Part shown: in pieces, positions 12,331-24,420 of the stretch
Numbering within the stretch: the stretch's first letter is position 1
Layout of the letters: every line of letters begins with the position of its first letter
Assembly (NCBI GenBank): GCA_903813345.2
Contig: CAIIXF020000006.1
Span: 5,816,989-5,880,988 of the forward strand
Length of the DNA: 64,000 nt
Direction of reading: 5' to 3'
DNA from: Owenia fusiformis
Lineage: Eukaryota; Annelida; Polychaeta; Sabellida; Oweniidae
Translations under genes and position numbers: made by a program
The notes under the pieces: model-generated
Databases searched by the model: none
What the model was told of the DNA's origin: nothing
What the model saw: the letters and a program-made list of their open reading frames with translations, nothing else

Positions 12331-12532
12331 CGGAATGGCTTTCTGTATACTCCTTATCGCACCAGAGCGGAGCGAGTCTAGAATGGCTTTTTGTATACTA
12401 CTTATTGCACAAGTTTGTTTTGATGTATTGGTACAAAAATAGGAGGGAGGGTGGTCTTGAACCTCCTATTCGGAGATATGGGGAGGGAGTCCGGAATGGC
12501 TTTCTGTATACTACTTATTGCACCAGATTGTT
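12331..12532. repeat. Short tandem repeat, three diverged copies
   Basis: GAATGGCTTTCTGTATACTA-type units followed by CTTATTGCACCAGA occur near 12334, 12382 and 12496, about 50-115 bp apart. They lie just upstream of the small exon at 12588. Confidence 0.6.
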
Positions 12533-12587
12533 TTGTAATGTGATGCAGGAAATCAGCATGGTATTGTAATGATTCCTTTTTATTTAG

Positions 12588-12638
12588 CCTTCGATTGGCG
12601 AATGAATGACAGTGCGGGCACTGGCAGTATTAGTGGAG
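12588..12638 (+). CDS. Gyc88E: Gyc88E-like exon b: candidate 51-nt cassette exon
   Basis: This short exon lies between a tttttatttag acceptor and a GTATGT donor. It encodes 16 full codons, FDWRMNDSAGTGSISG, plus split codons at each end. Its phase (enters with 2 bases, leaves with 1) joins exon a to exon c cleanly, and skipping it also keeps the frame. It falls in the variable linker between the conserved HNOBA core and the LKGQM motif, where this family differs in length, so homology gives little support. The call rests on splice sites and phase. Confidence 0.5.
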
Positions 12639-13473
12639 GTATGTCCTACTCATTAACTCTCAGAATTCTGTGGTCGTAAGAATTTATGATGAAAAGGGAA
12701 AATAGTGTAATAAAATCGAATAGATTTGCTTAGAACCACAGCAAATAGTATGTGATAATTAGTATCAAGATGTTGTTCTTGACCACACTATTATTATTAT
12801 TATAAAATGTCATACCTTCATTTCTGACTATATTTTTCTAAAACTTACCTTCACCGTTGAAAATAAGCAAAAATTATGATTGATGATGTCATATTTTTTG
12901 CAAATGAGGTAATTAAAATAATTATTATATCTTAAAATCTTTCAAAAGTCAAAACCTATATTTTACAAAATTTATGATTATATAATAAAATAACAGATTT
13001 TCAAGAAGAAATGCAACGCCCCTTTTCAGTCGTGTGAAGTTTGATAAATTAATTTCGGGCAATATTTTTAAAAAACTTTCAATTGTTTATATGTTTAAAA
13101 ATAATGTCTCTATTTATTTATTAAAGTCATTTATGTTCATGAATGATCAAGACTGATCACTCAGAAGGAAAGGTAATGAGTGTTACCGTTGCAAATGAGG
13201 TAATTAACATAAGTGTTGTATCTTATAATGTATGATATTGTAATAGCTTCATTTTGGTACCACTTGAAGCTTTTAACTCTCAAAACTGTGGAAGTTATTG
13301 TACTTTGAGAGAATTATTATCAACTCTTTTAAATATTCAAAATGAACGCCAATGGATACCATGGGACAATATTTCATTCTGGGAACATGCAAACATCTTT
13401 AGTATGAGCATTTAGAATTACAAAAATGTACAATAAAAATATATCTTTTGGGTTCATGGTACCTTCCTACTAG
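12639..13473. other. Intron with one diverged duplication
   Basis: GCAAATGAGGTAATTAA occurs at about 12900 and 13190 with similar flanks, a diverged duplication about 290 bp apart. Nothing else is recognised. Confidence 0.4.
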
Positions 13474-14530
13474 CCAATTGTACAATTGTACATGCAATAC
13501 GTAAATATATACATACAATTGTACATGCAATAGGTCAATATATACACGTCAATATATACATACAATTGTACATGCAATAGGTCAATATATACATACAGTT
13601 GTATATATGTCAATATATACATACAATTGTACATTCAATAGGTCATTATATACATACAATTATATACATGTCAATATATACATACAATTGTACGTGCAAT
13701 AGGTCAATATATACACGTCAATATATACATGTCAATATATACATACAATTGTACATGCAATAGGTCAATATATAGATACACTTTTATACATGCTGATATA
13801 TACATACAATTGTACATGCAATAGGTCAATATATACATGTCAATATATATACATACAATTGAACATGCAATAGGTCAATATATAAATACAGTTGTATATA
13901 TGTCAATATATACATACAATTGTATATATGTCAATATATACATACAATTGTACATCCAATAGGTCATTATATACATACAATTATATACATATCAATATAT
14001 ACATACAATTATACATGCAATAGGTCAATATATACACGTCAATATATGCATACAATTGAACATGCAATAGGTCAATATATACATACAATTGTACATGCAA
14101 TAGGTCAATATATACATGTCAATATATATACATACAATTGAACATGCAATAGGTCAATATATACATACAATTGTACATGCAATAGGTCAATATATACATG
14201 TCAATATATATACATACAATTGAACATGCAATAGGTCAATATATAAATACAGTTGTATATATGTCAATATATACATACAATTGTATATATGTCAATATAT
14301 ACATACAATTGTACATTCAATAGATCATTATATACATACAATTATATACATATCAATATATACATACAATTGAACATGCAATAGGTCAATATATAAATGC
14401 AATTGTATATGTCAATACATACATACAAGGTACATGTAATAGGTCCATTTATACATGCAATAATACACTTGTCAATATACACATACAATTGTACGTGCAA
14501 TAGGTCAATATATACATGCAATTATATACA

Positions 14531-15100
14531 TGTCAATATAAACATATAATTGTACATGGGATAGGTTAATATATATATGTAATTTTATACATATATAATA
14601 TAAACATGCAATAGGTCAATATATACGTGTAATTATATACATGTCAATGTAAACATACAATTGCACATGCAATAATCAATATATAAATACAATTGGATAT
14701 ATGTCAAAATATACATACAATATGTCAATATATACATAGAATTGTATATGCAATAGGTCATTATATACATTCAATTATATACATGTCAATATATACAAAC
14801 AATTGTATATGTAAAAGGTCATTATATACATGCAAGTATATATATGTCAATATATACATAGAATTGTATGTATGCAATAGGTCATTATATACATGCAATT
14901 ATATACATGTCCATATATACATACAATTGTATATGCAGAAGGACATTATATACATGCAATAATATACATGTCAATATATATATACAATTGTACATACAAT
15001 AGGTCAATATATACATGCAATTATATACATGTCAATATATACATACAATTGTACGTGCAATAGGTCAATATATACATGCAATTGTATACATGTCAATATA
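14531..15100. repeat. Higher-order duplication inside the minisatellite, copy 1
   Basis: An irregular block with CATGGGATAGGTTAATATAT and GGATATATGTCAAAATATAC recurs 1597 bp later at 16128 with almost no differences (one extra AT near 16570). The array therefore grew by segmental duplication of about 1.6 kb as well as by single units. Confidence 0.85.
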
Positions 15101-16127
15101 TACATACACTTGTATATGCAATATGTCAATATATACATGCAAATATATACATGTCAATATATACATACACTTGTATATACAATATGTCAATATATACATG
15201 CAATTATATACATGTCAATATATACATACAATTGTACGTGCAATATGTCAATATATACATGCAATTGTATACATGTCAATATATACATACACTTGTATAT
15301 GCAATATGTCAATATATACATGCAATTTTATACATGTCAATATATACATACACTTGTATATACAATATGTCAATATATACATGCAATTATATACATGTCA
15401 ATATATACATACAATTGTACGTGCAATAGGTTAATATATACATGCAATTGTATACATGTCAATATATACATACACTTGTATATGCAATATGTCAATATAT
15501 ACATGCAATTGTATACATGTCAATATATACATACACTTGTACGTGCAATAGGTTAATATATACATGCAATTGTATACATGTCAATATATACATACACTTG
15601 TATATGCAATATGTCAATATATACATGCAATTGTATACATGTCAATATATACATACACTTGTATATGCAATATGTCAATATATACATGCAATTATATACA
15701 TGTCAATATATACATACACTTGTATATGCAATATGTCAATATATACATACAATTATATACATGTCAATATATACATACACTTGTATATACAATATGTCAA
15801 TATATACATGCAATTATATACATGTCAATATATGCATACAATTGTACATGCGATAGGTCAATATATACATGCAAGTATATATATGTCAATATATACATAG
15901 GATTGTACGTGCAATATGTCAATATATACATGCAATTATATACATGTCAATATATACATACAATTGTACGTGCAATAGGTCAATATATACATGCAACTGT
16001 ATACATGTCAATATATACATACACTTGTACGTGCAATATGTCAATATATACATGCAATTGTATACATGTCAATATATACATACACTTGTACGTGCAATAT
16101 GTCAATATATACATGCAATTATACACA

Positions 16128-16699
16128 TGTCAATATAAACATATAATTGTACATGGGATAGGTTAATATATATATGTAATTTTATACATATATAATATAA
16201 ACATGCAATAGGTCAATATATACGTGTAATTATATACATGTCAATGTAAACATACAATTGCACATGCAATAATCAATATATAAATACAATTGGATATATG
16301 TCAAAATATACATACAATATGTCAATATATACATAGAATTGTATATGCAATAGGTCATTATATACATTCAATTATATACATGTCAATATATACAAACAAT
16401 TGTATATGTAAAAGGTCATTATATACATGCAAGTATATATATGTCAATATATACATAGAATTGTATGTATGCAATAGGTCATTATATACATGCAATTATA
16501 TACATGTCCATATATACATACAATTGTATATGCAGAAGGACATTATATACATGCAATAATATACATGTCAATATATATATATACAATTGTACATACAATA
16601 GGTCAATATATACATGCAATTATATACATGTCAATATATACATACAATTGTACGTGCAATAGGTCAATATATACATGCAATTGTATACATGTCAATATA
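16128..16699. repeat. Higher-order duplication inside the minisatellite, copy 2
   Basis: Second copy of the 14531 block; see that entry. The near identity over more than 500 bp suggests a recent event. Confidence 0.85.
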
Positions 16700-18388
16700 T
16701 ACATTCACTTGTATATGCAATATGTCAATATATACATGCAATTATATACATGTCAATATATACATACACTTGTATATACAATATGTCAATATATACATGC
16801 AATTATATACATGTCAATATATACATACAATTGTACGTGCAATATGTCAATATATACATGCAATTGTATACATGTCAATATATACATACACTTGTATATG
16901 CAATATGTCAATATATACATGCAATTATATACATGTCAATATATACATACACTTGTATATACAATATGTCAATATATACATGCAATTATATACATGTCAA
17001 TATATACATACAATTGTACGTGCAATAGGTCAATATATACATGCAATTGTATACATGTCAATATATACATACACTTGTATATGCAATATGTCAATATATA
17101 CATGCAATTGTATACATGTCAATATATACATACACTTGTATATGCAATATGTCAATATATACATGCAATTATATACATGTCAATATATACATACACTTGT
17201 ATATACAATATGTCAATATATACATGCAATTATATACATGTCAATATATACATACAATTGTACGTGCAATAGGTCAATATATACATGCAATTGTATACAT
17301 GTCAATATATACATACACTTGTATATGCAATATGTCAATATATACATGCAATTATATACATGTCAATATATACATACACTTGTATATACAATATGTCAAT
17401 ATATACATGCAATTATATACATGTCAATATATGCATACAATTGTACATGCGATAGGTCAATATATACATGCAAGTATATATATGTCAATATATACATAGG
17501 ATTGTACGTGCAATATGTCAATATATACATGCAATTATATACATGTCAATATATACATACAATTGTACGTGCAATATGTCAATATATACATGCAACTGTA
17601 TACATGTCAATATATACATACACTTGTACGTGCAATATGTCAATATATACATGCAATTGTATACATGTCAATATATACATACACTTGTACGTGCAATAGG
17701 TCAATATATACATGCAATTGTATACATGTCAATATATACATACACTTGTATATGCAATATGTCAATATATACATGCAATTATATACATGTCAATATATAC
17801 ATACACTTGTATATACAATATGTCAATATATACATGCAATTATATACATGTCAATATATGCATACAATTGTACATGCGATAGGTCAATATATACATGCAA
17901 GTATATATATGTCAATATATACATAGGATTGTACGTGCAATATGTCAATATATACATGCAATTATATACATGTCAATATATACATACAATTGTACGTGCA
18001 ATAGGTCAATATATACATGCAATTGTATACATGTCAATATATACATACACTTGTACGTGCAATATGTCAATATATACATGCAATTATATACATGTCAATA
18101 TATACATAGGATTGTACGTGCAATATGTCAATATATACATGCAATTATATACATGTCAATTACAAATACATGTCAATTACAATTACAATGTCATTACAAT
18201 TCGCTTAATGGTATTGACCCCGTTCAATTGGAATATATATATATCACTACAAATATTTTTCAAAACTTAAGAAAGAAACATTCATAAATAAGCAAAATAG
18301 ATACAACCAATCATAATGAAACACTCTGATGACAACCAACCAGAAATCCATGGTGAACGTGTTCAAAATGGTTTTCATTTGATTTTAG

Positions 18389-18494
18389 ATACCATGACAG
18401 ATTTAGATGATGATCTTGCCAACTGTCTGGTACTTAAGGGTCAGATGATGCACATGAAAGAATGGAACGCTGTAGTATTTCTTGGGACCCCAGT
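18389..18494 (+). CDS. Gyc88E: Gyc88E-like exon c: HNOBA domain with LKGQM motif
   Basis: The acceptor is gattttag and the donor is GTAAGT. Residues run from TMTDLDDD through LVLKGQMMHMKEWNAVVFLGTPV. The LKGQM-x-x-M motif and the following FLGTPV strand are conserved across soluble guanylate cyclases just before the coiled coil. The exon leaves two bases that pair with the first base of exon d to give Val. Upstream sequence is open back to an ATG at 18316, but that stretch lies before the acceptor and is read as intron. Confidence 0.9.
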
Positions 18495-18798
18495 GTAAGT
18501 GTAATCCACCTACATGACATCAACTTGTATCAATTTATACGAATCAATATATTTAACTTGATGAATTGACAGTTATTCATTAAAAAACTAATGACTTGGA
18601 ATATAATTTTGGCATTCTTGACAACCACGGCTACCTATTTTAAAAAGCAACTATGTGAAGACGATGCGGAATGGAAAATCATATTAATAGCAACATGAAA
18701 ATACCATTTGTCCTTAGTCTTTGAGACTAGGAGATTAAGTCTCCCAAGCGTCAAAGATTAACCCATTATTAATGACATGGTATGATTCCTTATTGTAG

Positions 18799-18928
18799 GC
18801 TTGACAACCTCGAGGCCATGCACCGTTCAGGGCTGTTCATCAATGATTTGAGTATGCACGATTCCAGTCGTGATTTGGTCCTTGCTGGAACACAGCAGTC
18901 TGCCGAGCTCAAACTGGCACTTGATCAG
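18799..18928 (+). CDS. Gyc88E: Gyc88E-like exon d: end of HNOBA, start of signalling helix
   Basis: The acceptor is attgtag and the donor is GTTAGT. The exon encodes [20 protein letters not shown], then [20 protein letters not shown] and LDQ. The (L/I)xDLxxHDxxRDLVLxGxQ wording is a hallmark of the HNOBA-to-helix junction in soluble cyclases. It ends in phase 0. Confidence 0.93.
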
Positions 18929-19639
18929 GTTAGTAAATGCAAATTGTTTGATATTTGATTTTCACTTCCAGTCACCTTCAGATTGTTCCAAGGTCAATGA
19001 TGTTGTTAAAGATGATTAAATCCCCAATTCATTCATTCAATGAATAACAGATTTACTATATTACGTGAAATAAACGTGGAGATAAAGCTACCACTTAGAA
19101 TTGATTCAAAGAAAAAGACTGGGGTGGCAGGAGGATTGTTAGAGAATTTCCTAACTATATGGAACATGGAGGAAATCAGGCTCATGTAGATGAGCTATTA
19201 CACGTCGCTCATTGCGTGATTGATTTTAGCTTTGTTTTAGGATGACCCAGGAGCCCATATTTGATACAGATACTCTTGCTTGTTATAATGGTAAACCCCA
19301 ATCCTTAATTGGAAAAAAATACATTTTAATGGGTAATTGACAACTTCAAATGTGATCACTTTGTTTCATTCCGTATAACATAAATAGGCAATGGTGATTT
19401 AATACCCGGGGCTTAGTACAATTTGTATACTAAACGAAATGAAATGACAACCAGGGCCTACTATTGCCTTATCACTAAATTTGATTTGCGAACGAGGCAT
19501 TTTCTTTGTATTACGCCCGCCCTTGATATGAGAAAAAAGTGATACTAAAGTAATTGAATTGTGGTTGAATATGAAATAAAGCAAAAATAAAGATAATTTA
19601 TCATTAATAAATGTCTCTTAATTGTCTTTGATTATCTCT

Positions 19640-20115
19640 GAATTATTGTAGTGTGACTCTATGTCACTCTCTGCTCCGGCTAACTGTCTCCTCCTGGCAC
19701 TCTCATTCCGGATAACTTGTCCTCTGCTTCTCAAGACTCTATCTCCGGCTTCCAGACTCACACTCTTGGTAACTTCTCCTTGCTTCTCCGGACTCACTCT
19801 GCGTACTTCCATACTTTTCCACCAGACTCGCACCCTGGGTACTTCTACTCTGCTTCTCCTTCGGACTCTCATTCCGGGAACTTCTCATCTACTTCCGGAC
19901 TCTCATCCTGGCTTCTGAACTCCAGGTACTTTTTCTCTCTTCTCTACTCCAGGTCGTTTCAAGAGGTCTCTGCCAGTTCTAGGAGGCCTATTTTCTCTTC
20001 TCCGGGAGGACTTCTCTTCTATTCCAAGAGGTCTCTGCCACTTCTAGGAGGCCTATCTTCCCCTCTCCAGGAGGAATGTGTCCTCTCCAATAGGTCTCTT
20101 TTATTTTGAGGTAAC
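19640..20115. repeat. CT-rich imperfect tandem repeat
   Basis: Repeated pieces such as GACTC(T/A)CATTCCGG, TCTTCTCC and GGTCTCTGCCA(C/G)TTCTAGGAGGCC (two copies about 70 bp apart). The build resembles the CT-rich array inside the left LTR, so this could be a decayed relative of that LTR, but no ends were found. Confidence 0.5.
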
Positions 20116-20447
20116 ACTCCAGAAGAAACCTACCCCGGGCTCTCTCAGCTCAATTCCGGAGTGTCTTCTGAAGGGATAATCACGATCGTCTGATACGTGG
20201 GAGGCTTCCTTGGGTTATGCATAAATCTTAACCCTGGACTGCTATTTTGAAGGTGTCTGATCACGTGACCACGGGACAATGAAACCGAATATACATCAGT
20301 TCAATAACATAATTGGAAACTTCTTAATGAACGCCAAATATCCTAATAAAAACACAATGGGAGTTTCTTCAATATTTCCACAATTTTTACCCTTCTGTTA
20401 TAAATTTTGTAAGTTGATGATTTAGATTTTTAAACGTCTGTTTACAG

Positions 20448-20594
20448 GAACAGCAGAAGAGCAGAAAGCTCGAGGAGAGCATGAGAAAGCTAGATATTGA
20501 GATGAGACGGACTGATTCGTTACTCTATCAGATGATTCCAAAGACAGTAGCTGACAGGCTACGAAAAGGCGAAGATGCAATGGACACATGCGAG
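20448..20594 (+). CDS. Gyc88E: Gyc88E-like exon e: coiled-coil signalling helix
   Basis: This is a 49-codon phase 0-0 exon between a tttacag acceptor and a GTGATT donor. It starts [19 protein letters not shown] and continues through [20 protein letters not shown]. The amphipathic, charged helix followed by LLYQMIP is the linker that transmits sensor changes to the cyclase domain and dimerises. The intron upstream carries CT-rich repeats and the intron downstream carries diverged tandem repeats. Confidence 0.93.
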
Positions 20595-20624
20595 GTGATT
20601 AATATGGATTAGCCGGTGCAATTT

Positions 20625-21250
20625 TCTTGCAGATTTCAAACCAAACCGTTACAGGGATTCATCTGAAATTTTCATGGATGTTTCCTCGGATGAAACAAAA
20701 AAGAACTGATTAGTTTTCGGGCATGCTGGGTAAATATTAAGGCGGCCATTAAGGATTTTTATCCTAAAATCTTCTCTATCTAGGCTTGTCTACAAGTTTT
20801 TAGCCAAACCTTTCTTAGATTCACCTGAAATTGTCAAGGATGTTTCTGCGTATAACATTTTAAAACTTGGTAGCTTTTGGGCATTCAGGTTTATTTCTAT
20901 TATTAGAACTGATTAGATTTTGGGTATTTGGGGTAAATGTTAAGGCAGCCATTTTCTATCTTATTTGTCGAGACTTGTCTACAGGATTCCAGCAAAACCT
21001 TTAGGGATTCATCTGAAATTTTCAGGAATGTTTGTACCTATGAAAGTTTAGAACTGAATAGTTTTTGGGCATTCTTGATAAATGTTATGGCGGCCATTTT
21101 GGATTTTTCGTTCTAAATCTTGTTTGTCGAGGCTTATCCATAGGTTTCCAGCCAAACCATTTCGTTGATTTTTGAGTTTTTGGGCAATCTTGGTAAATGT
21201 TGGGGTGGCCATTTTGAATTTTCCGTCCCGAAAACTGTATTCTATTCATT
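20625..21250. repeat. Diverged intronic tandem repeat with GGCGGCCATT motif
   Basis: About four copies of a unit with GGATTCATCTGAAATTTTCA, then TTTTGGGCATTC and GGCGGCCATTTTGGATTTT, spaced 130-200 bp. Similar wording, including GGCGGCCATCTTGGA, recurs at 23780-24420 and, as AAAATGGCCGCC, at 54830-55580. Confidence 0.65.
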
Positions 21251-21729
21251 GTCTTGTTTATTAAATAGTATAGCGATACCATCTATCCAATCCTCAACTT
21301 AAGTGCCTTTCTAATAATGATATTTCAATCTGAACTTGCATTGGAAGAGGTATGCGACATTGATATGTTTGTTTAAAATAAATTCCCTGAGATTTGTAGA
21401 TGTAATTCAGGTTCATTTGTGCTATACATTGTGTTTATTTTGCGTGATGTGTTCCAGTGTCCCCTTAGAGGCACCGGGTCAGTATTTCAATGTCAGTCAA
21501 AAATCGTAATTTATTTAGCTAGGTCTTAACTCTCCATCCCCCCTTCTAACGAAGGTCTAACCCCAAGTGCAGAGTGAAGCCCTTGACCTACTAGTACTCA
21601 TAATTTTGTGTTATTTTCTTCAATAATGCCCTCGGGTGCCATATACTAAATTAATTGCCTATATTTCAAGGCTGATTGATTATGTTTTCATACTGCTTTC
21701 GCAAATATTAAACGTTTTTTTCTCACCAG

Positions 21730-21876
21730 GCATTTGAACAAGTGACAATACTATTCAGCGACGTTGTTGGATTCACAAGTATATGCAGCCAAATCACACC
21801 GATGGGAGTTGTATCAATGCTGAATGCAATGTACACCAAATTCGACAAACTAACGGAAAAACATCAAGTGTATAAG
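21730..21876 (+). CDS. Gyc88E: Gyc88E-like exon f: cyclase catalytic core, first metal-binding Asp
   Basis: This is a 49-codon exon after a ctcaccag acceptor. It encodes [20 protein letters not shown] followed by the [14 protein letters not shown] helix and VYK. The FSDVVGFT motif holds the first Asp (codon 21760-21762) that binds the two catalytic metal ions. Beta-1 subunits of heterodimeric cyclases lack an Asp at this position, so this chain is not a beta-1 type. Reading on past 21876 soon meets stops, which confirms the donor at 21877. Confidence 0.95.
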
Positions 21877-21988
21877 GTATTATACCAATATAACAATACC
21901 TTTATTTTTTCATACTTTTTGACAATTTTAAGATTTATAAATCTTTGCTTCTTTCTAATATATAATTCATTTGTGTTGTCTTATTCAG

Positions 21989-22145
21989 GTTGAAACGATA
22001 GGTGATGCATATATGGTTGTATCCGGTGCGCCTGTTCGAACGAAACTACACGCGCAGTTCATTTGTGACATGGCCTTAGATATGGTAAAATCCATGACCG
22101 AACTGGACGACCCATCTACTGACGGACATATGAAAATAAGAGTTG
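21989..22145 (+). CDS. Gyc88E: Gyc88E-like exon g: cyclase core, guanine-selecting Glu and second Asp
   Basis: The exon lies between a ttattcag acceptor and a GTTAGT donor. It begins [15 protein letters not shown]: the Glu (codon 21992) recognises guanine and the Asp (codon 22004) is the second metal ligand. It then encodes the [11 protein letters not shown] helix and leaves one base that completes a Gly with the next exon. The intron upstream of it is only 112 bp, the shortest in the locus. Confidence 0.95.
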
Positions 22146-22409
22146 GTTAGTTTTTGATTATTGTTCATAATGTTGAATGTTGAGAATATCGGATATCATT
22201 TTCTTAGTAATTCATTAAAAAGAGTATAGAAATTTAAAATTGAAGTTCGATTTTAGACTCAGATCTTAATAATGATTTCAGATTCTCAATCCCGAGAAAC
22301 ATTCCTGTAATTTTGATGCTTCAAACACTGCATTTGGAGAACTACTTGACTTATATCTCAAAACCAACCAATATTTCCAAAAATTAAAATATCCTTTTCT
22401 AATATATAG

Positions 22410-22519
22410 GATGCCATTCTGGGAATGTAGTTGCCGGGGTGGTCGGTTTAAAGATGCCACGTTACTGCTTATTTGGAGATACAGTCAATGTGGCATCCCG
22501 TTTAGAAACAAATGGCGAG
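22410..22519 (+). CDS. Gyc88E: Gyc88E-like exon h: cyclase core, transition-state residues
   Basis: The acceptor is aatatatag and the donor is GTGAGT. The exon encodes [20 protein letters not shown] and then [16 protein letters not shown]. The Cys of MPRYC (codon 22466) completes GTP selectivity, and Asn 22487 and Arg 22499 stabilise the transition state. All match active homodimeric cyclases. Confidence 0.95.
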
Positions 22520-23775
22520 GTGAGTTATTTTCAATTTAAACAAGAATATATACATTTTCAGTAAAAAGAGGAAAACATGTTTGTTTATTCCTGAATGTGT
22601 AACTATTATTCTTCAATGCTATTTATATACTTAGACTAGTTGGTCATTTACTTTGATAATCTAGCAGTTTGCATATTTTAAGAATACTTTGTTATCTATT
22701 TGACTGACAGTTAAACATCTTTTAAAATCAAATTTGCGCAAAAGTTTAGGCAAAAACAATTTTGACAATTAACAATATTTTGTTTTAACAATGCTAATGT
22801 ATTAACGATTTATAAATGATCAACAGTGTCAACATGATAGGCATTACAACAAAACAATGTAATCACTATTAATTCCCTTTATAACACATCGCTAATCCTT
22901 CAGCGTTTTGCAGTAGGTCTTATCCTATTAGTCCAAAGTATCAATTCCAATAGGACCATGTTGACAGTTAGGAGCTTTGGAGATAACACTCATTATTAAC
23001 TGTATACAAGGCAGGTCTAAGAATGGAAATCAAAAATCAAAGATTTCTTTAAATGCCCCCGTATAATTTGGGTTTCACCTAAAATATGGGCGACAATAGG
23101 CTCTCCCGTATTCCTATAAACGAAACACGAACACGTTCATATAAGTCCTAATATACTCTTTGGTACGCCGTACAAACGGAAATAAGTTGTGTATATCATT
23201 GCAGAGTGTATATCTTTACTGAACTATATTCAACTTATACGCCTCAAAGTATGAATCAAACCTACTATATGCGATGAAAAACAACTTATATTAAATAAAG
23301 ACAGACTGTATTAAACTATTCTGGACTTATTCTTCTCTTATTCTACCACTTCTTATACGCAGTATTACGTAATAGCTTCATTTCCCGAGTTGTTTTAACA
23401 GATTTAAAGTGAATTCAATCAATGAATGTATTTTGTTTTCATTGCCAGTTAATCCGCTTGTTCAGGTTAATCTGTTCATTTCTACGACTGGGGGTTCTTA
23501 TTTCCACCAAAAAGTCATACAAATGAAGTTTTTTACTTTTACTTTATTGAGCAATGACAGTCACATTATAATTAACATCATGTTAGATTTTGGATTCATT
23601 TCATAAAGTCTGTTGAACGTTACCTTTTTTACTTAATGCAACTCAGACTCCGGGTTAACTTTATGGTTTCCTATCACATTGAATGATATATAAGAGGAGT
23701 AAGACAACACTTCAATAACAAATCGATGAGCGCGTTTCAACCTTACCGATTTAAATCAAATTCTTTTAAAATACA
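22520..23775. other. Intron, no recognised feature
   Basis: AT-rich intron sequence between the 22410 and 25259 exons; nothing assigned. Confidence 0.5.
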
Positions 23776-24420
23776 GGGCGTTCAATAAGTACTGATAAAA
23801 ATGGCTACCATCTTGCATTCTGGCGGCCATCCTGGACATTTTTAGATAAATCTTGTCATCGCTATTTCACATAAAACACTTAAAAGATGCACTTCAAATT
23901 TTCATACATGTTGTATGGTAAGAAGTAATAGAGCTCGTTAGTTTTTGGTGGCCATCTCGCATTCTGGCGGCCATCTTGGAAGTTTTATGATAAATCTTGA
24001 CATCGCGATTTCAGGAAAACCAAACAGATTTACTTCAAATGTTCACACATTTGAAGTAAATCTAGAAGTTCTAGAGCTGATTAACTTTTCGACAGTCATC
24101 TTGACTTCTGGCGGCCATCTTGGATTTTTTTAGATAGATCTTGTCATCGTGATTCCAGGAAAACAACTTAACGGATTTACTCCAAATTTTCACACATGTT
24201 GCATGGTATGATATTCTAGAGCTGATTAACTTTTCGGTGGCCATCTTGCATTCTGTCGGCCATCTTGGAAGTTTTAAGATAAATCTTGTCATTGCGATTC
24301 CAAGAAAACCGAATAACGGATTTACTTCAATTTTTCACACATGTCACTATAAAATGCTTAATAAATTGTCAATTGTTCTAAATTCAGCAGTAAATTGTGC
24401 TGTATTATATCCCAATTAAT
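23776..24420. repeat. Tandem repeat, ~145 bp unit
   Basis: Copies start near 23807, 23949, 24099 and 24236. Each has GGCGGCCATCTTGGAAGTTT, then AGATAAATCTTGTCATCGC, a GGAAAACC step and TTTACTTCAAATTTTCACAC. The first copy is preceded by CAGGGCGTTCAATAAGT, which resembles the end of the 5493 mariner-like element and may mark an element that spread the array. Confidence 0.75.

Larger units (their letters stand above)
13474..18185. repeat. 61-bp minisatellite array, 4.7 kb, intronic
   Basis: Tandem copies of a unit built from CAATATATACATGCAATTAT, ACATGTCAATATATACATAC and AATTGTACGTGCAATAGGT. The period is 61 bp: a marked variant at 15869 recurs at 17468 and 17895, and the 427 bp between the last two is 7 x 61. 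The first kilobase is more diverged and the right part is very homogeneous. The array sits in the intron between the 12588 and 18389 exons. Long open + strand frames in it (up to 361 codons) come from the unit lacking stops when AATAGG is mutated to AATATG; they are not genes. Confidence 0.95.

Noticed and set aside
13474-18185. CRISPR-like or coding repeat array
   Set aside because: No unique spacers between constant repeats, and the context is a eukaryotic intron.
14693-18287. Many overlapping long + strand reading frames (up to 361 codons) of Tyr/Ile/Cys/His repeats
   Set aside because: They are the 61-bp minisatellite read in all three frames; composition and overlap are not those of a protein gene.
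18316-18388. ATG at 18316 as a start of the exon c frame
   Set aside because: Conserved HNOBA exons lie upstream (5391) and a good acceptor at 18387 removes this stretch; the residues have no family match.
19640-20320. Solo LTR of the left retrotransposon family
   Set aside because: CT-rich repeat style is similar, but no TG...CA ends or target copies could be found; called a tandem repeat only.
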